Assembly: GCA_020059605.1 (NCBI GenBank)
Contig: JAGVBT010000150.1
Location: forward strand, 1 to 56,671
Direction: 5' to 3'
DNA: 56,671 nt
Origin: Deltaproteobacteria bacterium
GTDB taxonomy: Bacteria > Desulfobacterota > BSN033 > UBA1163
This document shows positions 50,515-56,671 of this stretch, piece after piece (the stretch's first letter is position 1; each line of letters opens with the position of its first letter). Below the pieces are notes generated by a model, which worked only from the letters and a program-made list of their open reading frames with translations, had not been told where the DNA came from and did no database searches. Position numbers and translations under genes: made by a program.

Positions 50515-51321
50515 ATGTTCGGCTATTCTTTTCATTCTCTTCTCACCAGAGGAATGATACTGATCCTGATTCTCTTTTATCAGGGCAGCCTTCCCGCCCA
50601 TACCGAACACCATCGTGAACAGAAGGGGGTCGGGATCGATGAGAAGCTGGGCCAATCCATTCCCCCGGATCTGATCTTCCACGATGAAAAGGGAAATCCG
50701 GTTTCCCTCGGGCAGTTGATTGACAGGCCGACGATCCTCGCCCCGGTCTTCTTGGCCTGTCCGGATGTCTGCAGTTTCTTGCTCGCCAATCTTTCAACTG
50801 TCCTGGGTCGATTCCCCGCGGAGCCCGGGAGAGAATTTTTGATCCTCACCGTCAGCTTTGATGAAAACGAGGGCCCTCTTCTCGCGATGGAGAAGAAGAA
50901 ACTCTATCTCAAAATGATCGAAAAACCTTTTCCGGAAGAGGCCTGGAAATTTTTAACGGGTGAGAGGGAAAACATTCTTGCGCTCACCGACGCCATCGGT
51001 TTTCATTTCAAAAGAGAGGGGAACACTTTCTTGCATCCCGTCTCCCTGGTCATCCTCTCCCCCGCCGGAAAGATCACGCGGTATCTCTACGGCACGGAGA
51101 TCCTGCCTTTCGACCTGAGGATGGCGCTCCTCGAAGCCTCGGAAGGAAAGACCGGGCCAACAATCAGCAAAGTGCTGCGGTTCTGCTTCAGTTATGACCC
51201 GAAGGGTCGAAAATATGTCTTCAATGCATTGAAGGTGACCGGGATCGTCACGCTGACCTTCGCCTTCTCTTTCATCCTGTTTCTCGTTTGGAGAGGGAGG
51301 AGGAGACCGGAAAAAGATTGA
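50515..51321 (+). CDS. SCO1/SenC-like copper chaperone of cytochrome oxidase
   Basis: 268 residues. A signal/anchor at the N-terminus is followed by a thioredoxin-like domain with CPDVC (Cys82, Cys86) and a downstream His174 in TFLHPVSLV, the copper-binding residues of SCO proteins. A C-terminal membrane helix (GIVTLTFAFSFILFLVW) anchors it. It delivers copper to the CuA site of subunit II, encoded 2.6 kb downstream. It ends six bases before subunit I and is first in the operon. Confidence 0.9.
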   Translation: MFGYSFHSLLTRGMILILILFYQGSLPAHTEHHREQKGVGIDEKLGQSIPPDLIFHDEKGNPVSLGQLIDRPTILAPVFLACPDVCSFLLANLSTVLGRFPAEPGREFLILTVSFDENEGPLLAMEKKKLYLKMIEKPFPEEAWKFLTGERENILALTDAIGFHFKREGNTFLHPVSLVILSPAGKITRYLYGTEILPFDLRMALLEASEGKTGPTISKVLRFCFSYDPKGRKYVFNALKVTGIVTLTFAFSFILFLVWRGRRRPEKD

Positions 51322-51327
51322 GAGAAG

Positions 51328-52914
51328 ATGTCCAGTTTCTACGAAGATGAGGGCCGCTTCAGGGGAATCCTGGGTTGGATCTTTTCCACCGACCATAAGA
51401 GGATCGGTCTTCTCTATCTTCTGGCAATTTTCGCTTTCTCCGCCGTCGGAGTTCTCCTTGGTTTTCTGATGCGTCTCGAATTGATGGCGCCGGGTCCTAC
51501 GATCATGAGGCCCCAGACCTACAATGCCATCTTTACCCTCCATGGGGTAATCATGATCTTCTTGTTCGTTATCCCCGGCATCCCGGCCATCTTCGGAAAC
51601 TTCTTTCTTCCAATCCAGGTCGGCGCAAGGGATGTTGCCTTTCCAAGGATCAATCTCCTCTCCTGGTGGATCTATATGGCCGGCGCCGGGCTGGCCGTTC
51701 TCTCCCTGTTCACCGGCGGCGGCCCAGTGGATACGGGTTGGACATTTTATGTCCCCTACAGCCTCCGGACCCCGGTCAATGTCCCCCTCGCCGTGTTTGC
51801 CGTCTTTATCCTGGGATTTTCATCGATCCTCACAGGGATCAATTTTGTAACGACCACTCACCAGCTCCGGGCGCCCGGGATGACCTGGTTTCGCCTCCCC
51901 CTCTTCGTATGGGCCATCTATGCGACGGCCTGGGTTCAGATCCTGGCCACCCCGGTGGTGGGAATCACGCTCCTCCTCACCCTGATGGAAAGGCTGGCAG
52001 GCGTGGGAATATTTGATCCTTTAAAGGGAGGGGATCCGATCTTATATCAACATCTCTTCTGGATCTATTCCCATCCCGCGGTCTACATCATGATTCTTCC
52101 TGCGATGGGAATCATTTCAGAGATCATCCCCGTCTTTGCACAAAGGACCATCTTCGGATATAAGGCGATCGCCTTTTCGAGTCTCGCCATCGCCGTGGTG
52201 GGCTCTTTCGTCTGGGGACACCATATGTTTGTCAGCGGGCAGAGTGACCTCGCCTCAATCATCTTCTCTCTTTTGACCTTTCTAGTGGCGGTCCCCAGCG
52301 GCGTGAAGGTCTTTAACTGGGTTTCCACGCTCTATAAGGGGTCCATCGAGGTCAGCCCGCCTCTTCTCTTTGCCCTGACCTTCATCTTCCTGTTCTCAAT
52401 CGGCGGGCTCACAGGCCTCTTTCAGGGAGCCCTTGCCACGAATGTCCATCTCCATGACACCTACTGGGTCGTGGGCCATTTTCACTATGTCATCTTCGGG
52501 GGAACGGGGTTTGCGATTTTCGGGGCCCTCCATTACTGGTTTCCAAAGATGTTTGGCAGAAGGGTTGGGAAAAAGATCCCCTATCTGGCATGGGCTTTGC
52601 TCTTCGTCGGATTCAACACCCTTTACTTTCCCATGCTCATCCTGGGTTGGGAAGGAATGCCAAGAAGGTACTATGATTATCTTCCCCAGTTCCACTCCCT
52701 CCATCTGGTCTCAACGGTCGGATCCTGGATTTTAATCGCCGGATTGATTTTAATGTTTGGACATCTCATCTATTCTCTCTTCAGAGGCGAGAAGGAGCGT
52801 TTGGAAAACCCCTGGGGTGGAGCTACACTCGAATGGCAGATTCCCTCCCCGCCGCCAAGGGAGAATTTCGCAGAAATCCCCCGCGTGGAACGAGGACCCT
52901 ATGAATTTAGATAA
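51328..52914 (+). CDS. ctaD: Cytochrome c oxidase subunit I, A2-type heme-copper oxidase
   Basis: 528 residues with 12 membrane helices. The helix VI motif reads YSHPAVYIMILPAMGIISE, holding the CuB His and cross-linked Tyr; the usual Glu is replaced by the Tyr-Ser pair, the mark of A2-type enzymes. HHMF and the final HFHYVIFGG give the CuB and heme a3/a ligands. This subunit reduces oxygen to water with proton pumping. Two G/C-run hairpins lie between it and subunit III. Confidence 0.96.
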   Translation: MSSFYEDEGRFRGILGWIFSTDHKRIGLLYLLAIFAFSAVGVLLGFLMRLELMAPGPTIMRPQTYNAIFTLHGVIMIFLFVIPGIPAIFGNFFLPIQVGARDVAFPRINLLSWWIYMAGAGLAVLSLFTGGGPVDTGWTFYVPYSLRTPVNVPLAVFAVFILGFSSILTGINFVTTTHQLRAPGMTWFRLPLFVWAIYATAWVQILATPVVGITLLLTLMERLAGVGIFDPLKGGDPILYQHLFWIYSHPAVYIMILPAMGIISEIIPVFAQRTIFGYKAIAFSSLAIAVVGSFVWGHHMFVSGQSDLASIIFSLLTFLVAVPSGVKVFNWVSTLYKGSIEVSPPLLFALTFIFLFSIGGLTGLFQGALATNVHLHDTYWVVGHFHYVIFGGTGFAIFGALHYWFPKMFGRRVGKKIPYLAWALLFVGFNTLYFPMLILGWEGMPRRYYDYLPQFHSLHLVSTVGSWILIAGLILMFGHLIYSLFRGEKERLENPWGGATLEWQIPSPPPRENFAEIPRVERGPYEFR

Positions 52915-52926
52915 TAAACCTCTATT

Positions 52927-53031
52927 CCCCCCCCTTCATTTAAGGGGGGATGAAGGGGGGTTAAGCTTGTATTGCCACGCGGTGAAGGTGGCTTATAACT
53001 CCTCCTCACCTCCCCTTTACCAAAGGGGAGG
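52927..53031. repeat. Paired C/G-run palindromes in the oxidase operon
   Basis: CCCCCCTTCATTTAAGGGGGG (52929-52949) is followed by GATGAAGGGGGG. A second hairpin CCTCCCCTTT-ACC-AAAGGGGAGG (53009-53031) has a perfect 10-bp stem. Together they fill the 146 bases between subunits I and III and could reduce or stabilise downstream message. Confidence 0.65.
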
Positions 53032-53060
53032 AATAAAAATAAGACTCTTCTAAGAGGACG

Positions 53061-53657
53061 ATGGAGAATCATAGAAACGATGGCGGTTCAAAATTGGGGA
53101 TGTGGCTCTTTCTTCTCTCCGAAATCCTTCTCTTCGGAGGGCTCTTCATCCTCTATTCTGTCTACCGATTTCAAAACCCCCAGATTTTCCACCTGGCCGC
53201 TGAAGCGTTGAATCGTCCGCTCGGCGTTCTGAATACACTGGTCTTGCTGACGAGCAGTTTAACCATGGCCCTCTCCATCTTCTTCCTTAAAAAGGGAAGT
53301 CCGGGGAGATCCTTGCTCTTCCTCGCCTCCACCCTTTTCTTGGGAATCTTGTTCCTCTTCAATAAATACCTGGAGTGGACCTGGAAGGTTCAACTCGGGA
53401 TCTATCCTGATGCGCCCCGTCTCCTGGAGAGGGAGAGAGGAGAGGTTCTTTTTTATGGGCTTTACTACTCGATGACCGGTCTCCATGGGCTCCATGTCCT
53501 TGTCGGTTTAGGCATCCTATCCGTGATGCTTTTCTTCATCCTGAAGAACAAGATCAATCACAACCATTCTGTCCCACTGGAAAATACCGGGCTTTACTGG
53601 CACCTGGTCGATATCGTCTGGATCTTCCTTTTTCCCCTTTTCTATTTGATCACATGA
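53061..53657 (+). CDS. ctaE: Cytochrome c oxidase subunit III
   Basis: 198 residues with five membrane helices, the short bacterial form. MWLFLLSEILLFGGLF at the start, YYSMTGLHGLHVLVGLG in the middle and ENTGLYWHLVDIVWIFLFP at the end are conserved family segments. It stabilises subunit I. It overlaps the next gene by four bases. Confidence 0.93.
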   Translation: MENHRNDGGSKLGMWLFLLSEILLFGGLFILYSVYRFQNPQIFHLAAEALNRPLGVLNTLVLLTSSLTMALSIFFLKKGSPGRSLLFLASTLFLGILFLFNKYLEWTWKVQLGIYPDAPRLLERERGEVLFYGLYYSMTGLHGLHVLVGLGILSVMLFFILKNKINHNHSVPLENTGLYWHLVDIVWIFLFPLFYLIT

Positions 53658-53935
53658 CTCCGGAAGGGTGTGGCTTGAAAACTTATATTTTAGTCTGGCT
53701 TGGTTTGGTGGTCCTAACAGGGGTTGCTGTCTCCGTGGCGGGAATGGATCTGGCGGGGTGGAGCACGGCGGTGGCCCTGATCATCGCCTTTTTGAAGTCG
53801 GGTTTAATCCTACTCTATTTTATGCACCTTAGAGAAGGAGGGGAATTAAGGTTCCTTCGGTGGATGATCCCCGGGGTCCTGGCCATCTTATTCCTCTTCA
53901 CCGGTCTGACCTTTCTCGATGTTGCTTTTCGATAA
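53654..53935 (+). CDS. Cytochrome c oxidase subunit IV-like protein
   Basis: 93 residues with three membrane helices. The motif FLKSGLILLYFMHLREG is characteristic of the caa3/bo3 subunit IV family. Its start overlaps the end of subunit III (ATGA). Its role is assembly or stability of the oxidase. Confidence 0.88.
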   Translation: MTPEGCGLKTYILVWLGLVVLTGVAVSVAGMDLAGWSTAVALIIAFLKSGLILLYFMHLREGGELRFLRWMIPGVLAILFLFTGLTFLDVAFR

Positions 53936-53947
53936 CGGTGGTGTTGT

Positions 53948-54868
53948 ATGATTGGCGGGGTTACCGGTCTTCCGGACCAGATTGTTGAGGATGTTTTCCT
54001 TTTCATCGCGGCGGTCTCCGTCTCGATCCTGGTCCTTATCACCTTTCTGATGATCTTCTTTACCATTCGTTATCGCCGTAAGAGAAACCCGAAACCCGAA
54101 GACATCAGGGGAAACCTCTGGCTTGAGATCCTCTGGACCGTCATTCCCACCCTTCTGGTTCTCTCGATGTTCTACTACGGGTGGACAGGGTTTCGAACCT
54201 TTAAAAAGGTCCCCGAAGGCGCCTTCACGGTTAAGGTGATGGCACGGCAGTGGTCCTGGCTTTTTGAATATGAGAACGGGGTGAAAACCGATGAGTTGAT
54301 TGTCCCTGTGGGAAGACCGATCCATCTCTTGCTCACTTCCCAGGATGTGATTCATGGTTTCTATATCCCTGCCTTCAGGGTCAAACAGGACGCCGTCCCG
54401 GGAATGGTCAATCCCTTATGGTTTCAAGCCAAGGATGTTGGAGCCTTCGATGTCTTGTGCGCCGAGTACTGCGGCCAGCAACACGCCTATATGCTCACCC
54501 GGCTAAAGGTCTATCCGGAGGAGGAGTTCAACCGGTGGTATGAGGAAAAAGGGAAACAGTTTGAGCAGGAGAAAGGGCTTCCCCGGGGCTCCCGGTTGCT
54601 TCAGGAGAAAGGATGCCTGGTCTGCCATAGCCTTGACGGGACCCCAAGGATCGGACCCACGCTGAAAGGCCTTTTCGGGAAAACGGTTCCCGTTATAACG
54701 GGCGACCGGGAGAGAAATGTCCTGGCCGACGAGGCCTATCTGAAAAGATCTTTGTTGGAACCGAATACCGATATTGTCAAGGATTTCCCGCCCATCATGC
54801 CTTCTCAGAAAGGGCTCTTGACGGGAGAGGAGATCGACGAGTTGGTCCGGTATATGAAGGAACTATGA
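53948..54868 (+). CDS. ctaC: Cytochrome c oxidase subunit II with fused cytochrome c (caa3 type)
   Basis: 306 residues. Two membrane helices (residues 15-40 and 58-78) precede the CuA domain with ligands His136 (DVIHGFY), Cys171, Cys175, His179 and Met182 (CAEYCGQQHAYM). A C-terminal cytochrome c domain follows with CLVCH (223-227) and Met284 (IMPSQ) as second ligand. The fusion makes it a caa3-type subunit that accepts electrons without a separate cytochrome. It lies after subunits III and IV, an unusual order. It overlaps ctaB by four bases. Confidence 0.95.
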   Translation: MIGGVTGLPDQIVEDVFLFIAAVSVSILVLITFLMIFFTIRYRRKRNPKPEDIRGNLWLEILWTVIPTLLVLSMFYYGWTGFRTFKKVPEGAFTVKVMARQWSWLFEYENGVKTDELIVPVGRPIHLLLTSQDVIHGFYIPAFRVKQDAVPGMVNPLWFQAKDVGAFDVLCAEYCGQQHAYMLTRLKVYPEEEFNRWYEEKGKQFEQEKGLPRGSRLLQEKGCLVCHSLDGTPRIGPTLKGLFGKTVPVITGDRERNVLADEAYLKRSLLEPNTDIVKDFPPIMPSQKGLLTGEEIDELVRYMKEL

Positions 54869-55737
54869 TGAAAAACCTGAAAGACCGAGGTTCTCTCTTA
54901 ATAGATCTGACCAGGCTCAGAATGTCGCTTTTTGTAACATTCTCCGCCTGGGCGGGCTTCATCCTTGCAAACAAAGAATTCTCCCAGGAGATGATCCCTT
55001 TGCTCCTGGGCGTCTTGCTGCTCGCATCAGGGGCCAGCGGCCTCAATCAATATCAGGAGAGAGGGGAGGACCGGAGGATGGAGAGGACGAACGGCCGGCC
55101 CATTCCTTCAGGAAGGCTTTCTCCCTCTTCGGCTTTGAAGTTGTCTCTGTTCCTTCTCCTTCTTGGATTTTCTATCCTCTGGGCCGGGACCAACGGGGTG
55201 GCGCTGGGTTTGGGCATGTTCGCCGTGCTCTGGTATAATGGAATCTACACGCCTCTCAAAAAGAAGACCGTCTTGGCCATCCTGCCGGGAGCGTTGGTTG
55301 GCACAACCCCCCCTGCCATCGGCTGGTTTTCAGGAGGCGGCCATCCGGACGCGCAACTTCTGGCCATCGCATTCTTCTTCTTCATCTGGCAGATGCCGCA
55401 CTTTTGGCTTCTTCTCCTCGATTACCGAAGAGACTATCAAAATGCCGGTTTCCCAACGGTGACTCAGGCCTGGGGATTAAACCAGGTCGGCAGAATCTCC
55501 TTCGTATGGATCTTTGCAACCGCTGTCAGCGGCCTCCTGATTCCCCTGTTCGGGATTGGAAACTCCGGGGCCATTCTCGGAGGCCTGGTCCTCCTGGGCA
55601 TCTGGTTGATATGGAACGCCTCGAGAATACTCCTGGGTCGGAATCGGACATCTCTTTTCCGCCCTGCTTTCAGGACGGTGAATATTTATATTTTATCAGT
55701 GATGGTTCTCTTCAGCCTCGATTATTTATTTCATTAA
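54865..55737 (+). CDS. ctaB: Heme O synthase (protoheme IX farnesyltransferase)
   Basis: 290 residues with nine membrane helices. The Asp-rich motif reads NQYQERGEDRRMERTNGRP, where the first Asp is Glu, a variant seen in this family; the second motif is DYRRDYQNAGFPT. The enzyme adds a farnesyl group to heme B to make heme O, a precursor of heme A for the oxidase. Its start overlaps subunit II, so it belongs to the same operon. Confidence 0.94.
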   Translation: MMKNLKDRGSLLIDLTRLRMSLFVTFSAWAGFILANKEFSQEMIPLLLGVLLLASGASGLNQYQERGEDRRMERTNGRPIPSGRLSPSSALKLSLFLLLLGFSILWAGTNGVALGLGMFAVLWYNGIYTPLKKKTVLAILPGALVGTTPPAIGWFSGGGHPDAQLLAIAFFFFIWQMPHFWLLLLDYRRDYQNAGFPTVTQAWGLNQVGRISFVWIFATAVSGLLIPLFGIGNSGAILGGLVLLGIWLIWNASRILLGRNRTSLFRPAFRTVNIYILSVMVLFSLDYLFH

Positions 55738-55868
55738 CGCAAAAACCTATACGCTTTTAAATAACGCTCGCCACGGTTTTCCTTGACAGGATGATACCCC
55801 ATCGAATATAGATAATTTATACTGGATCGATAGGAGCGGACCGCCGCGCTTCCCGGAAACAGTGCTTC

Positions 55869-56420
55869 ATGAAAAAGAGATTCGCCATTTCGATCGGCAT
55901 CGTCCTTGTTGTTCTCCTTACCCTTGTGTCCTACCACCGGTTTCCCGTTCAGACCAAGGGCGCCTTCTTCACCGTCTTTCCGATTTTTGCATGGGTTTCT
56001 GTCGATCAACCCGTTCTTTTTAACCATATACGCCATACGGAGGCGCTCAATCTGAACTGCAATTTCTGCCACCGATATGCCGAAAAGCATCGCTCCGCGG
56101 GTCTCCCCAACATTGAACTCTGCAAGGCTTGCCATGCCACCGACGCAATGAGCAAGAAGCCGGAAGCGCTTAAAGTCGTTAAATATGCGCAGGCGGGAGA
56201 AGAGATTCCATGGAAGAAGATGTATGAGCTCCCTAAGTTTGTCGTCTTTTCCCACTGGATTCATGTTCAAAAAGGTATCGACTGCTCTGTTTGTCACGGT
56301 CTCACGGGGAACAAAGAGAGGCCGGTTAAAATGGTCGATAGAAACTACATGGCCTGGTGTATGGATTGTCATCAGAAGCGAGGGGCCAGCAGCGATTGTT
56401 ATGCGTGCCACTCCAGTTAA
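55869..56420 (+). CDS. Five-heme membrane-anchored cytochrome c (ActA-like or cytochrome c3/c7-like)
   Basis: 183 residues. An N-terminal anchor (FAISIGIVLVVLLTLVSYH) is followed by five CXXCH motifs: CNFCH, CKACH, CSVCH, CMDCH and CYACH. Paired histidines outside them (FNHIRH, FSHWIH) suit distal heme ligation. The shape resembles the pentaheme ActA subunit of alternative complex III, which feeds electrons from quinol to caa3 oxidases, and also small cytochromes of the c3/c7 group. No other complex III genes follow in the remaining 250 bases. Confidence 0.88.
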   Translation: MKKRFAISIGIVLVVLLTLVSYHRFPVQTKGAFFTVFPIFAWVSVDQPVLFNHIRHTEALNLNCNFCHRYAEKHRSAGLPNIELCKACHATDAMSKKPEALKVVKYAQAGEEIPWKKMYELPKFVVFSHWIHVQKGIDCSVCHGLTGNKERPVKMVDRNYMAWCMDCHQKRGASSDCYACHSS

Positions 56421-56453
56421 CCCCCTCACCCCCTCCCTCTCCCCCGAGAGACT

Positions 56454-56671
56454 GTGTCGTAATATGAAAAAACCGACTTTTTGAAAAGGGGGAGGGGCGG
56501 TCGGGTGGAAAAGATTTAGAGCGGTAACCTTTAGCCGTTCGGATTCAAGCGTGTCAAGCATATGAAAACATTCGATTTTATACAAACAACGATTTCCCAT
56601 CACCTAAAAGACCCGCATTCTAAATCTTTGGAGCCTGACTGCCTCTCCCCCTTTGCCTGCTATTACGACAC
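56454..56671. repeat. Long inverted-repeat element reaching the window end
   Basis: GTGTCGTAATA (56454-56464) matches TATTACGACAC (56661-56671) exactly. Inside, nested complementary blocks occur: AAAAGGGGGAGGGGC (near 56482) against GCCTCTCCCCCTTTG (56640-56654), and GAAAAGATTTAGA (near 56509) against TCTAAATCTTTGG (near 56620). The whole element would fold as a long imperfect hairpin. It ends exactly at the edge, so it may extend further. Confidence 0.6.

Overview
The window looks like part of the chromosome of an anaerobic or facultative member of Desulfobacterota (the former Deltaproteobacteria) or a close relative. This is inferred from gene content, not from a marker gene. The pointers are multiheme c-type cytochromes with a quinone-linked cytochrome b, a sigma-54 activator, a ferredoxin gene behind an FNR-like box, an apparent selenocysteine codon, a MetF/MetV-type folate enzyme (broken here), acyl-CoA oxidation enzymes, a menaquinone-type prenyltransferase, and many palindromic intergenic repeats. 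A caa3-type oxygen reductase operon at the right edge shows that oxygen can also be respired or removed. I saw no rRNA, tRNA, CRISPR array or prophage.

Layout. Positions 1-10.5 kb, mostly minus strand: a three-GAF hybrid histidine kinase with a DUF2284 protein; an exported M48/TPR metalloprotease; an electron-transfer operon (receiver protein, nine-heme cytochrome c, membrane cytochrome b, 55-residue basic protein); three small membrane proteins; an NtrC-type activator. 10.5-19.8 kb: an MFS carrier with a HAD phosphatase, a PPP-type phosphatase, YjbQ, a transglutaminase-like protein, a MEMO-family protein coupled to Lon, and two small proteins. 19.9-29.6 kb: a heterodimeric ABC exporter of the BmrC/BmrD type, a HEAT-repeat protein, an EamA transporter, small membrane proteins and a VapBC pair. 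29.6-41.3 kb: a MITE-like element, a ferredoxin-type protein, an FmdB-like zinc ribbon, an MFS carrier, the MrfA/MrfB (YprA/YprB) DNA-repair pair, a GAF/HD-GYP protein and a 2-oxoacid dehydrogenase operon (E1alpha, E1beta, E2; no E3 here). 41.3-50.4 kb: a probable selenocysteine-containing thioredoxin-like protein, DoxX and UbiA membrane proteins, LeuC/LeuD-type dehydratase subunits, a cluster of small genes (alpha-crystallin-like, a nine-cysteine peptide, a cupin, a second short alpha-crystallin-like protein) and two acyl-CoA enzymes. 50.5-56.7 kb, plus strand: SCO-type copper chaperone, oxidase subunits I, III, IV and II, heme O synthase and a five-heme cytochrome.

The main findings are these. 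(1) An in-frame TGA in a thioredoxin-like redox motif, with a good start signal before it and a hairpin of bacterial SECIS form after it. (2) Three short genes whose upstream regions share the same TTGANN-17-TAANTT arrangement; one encodes a 43-residue peptide with nine cysteines. (3) Several families of intergenic palindromes. One family occurs four times and has acquired GC-rich insertions in two copies; another element has 12-bp terminal inverted repeats and a 9-bp flanking duplication. (4) A methylenetetrahydrofolate reductase-like gene carrying both an in-frame TGA and a one-base frameshift.
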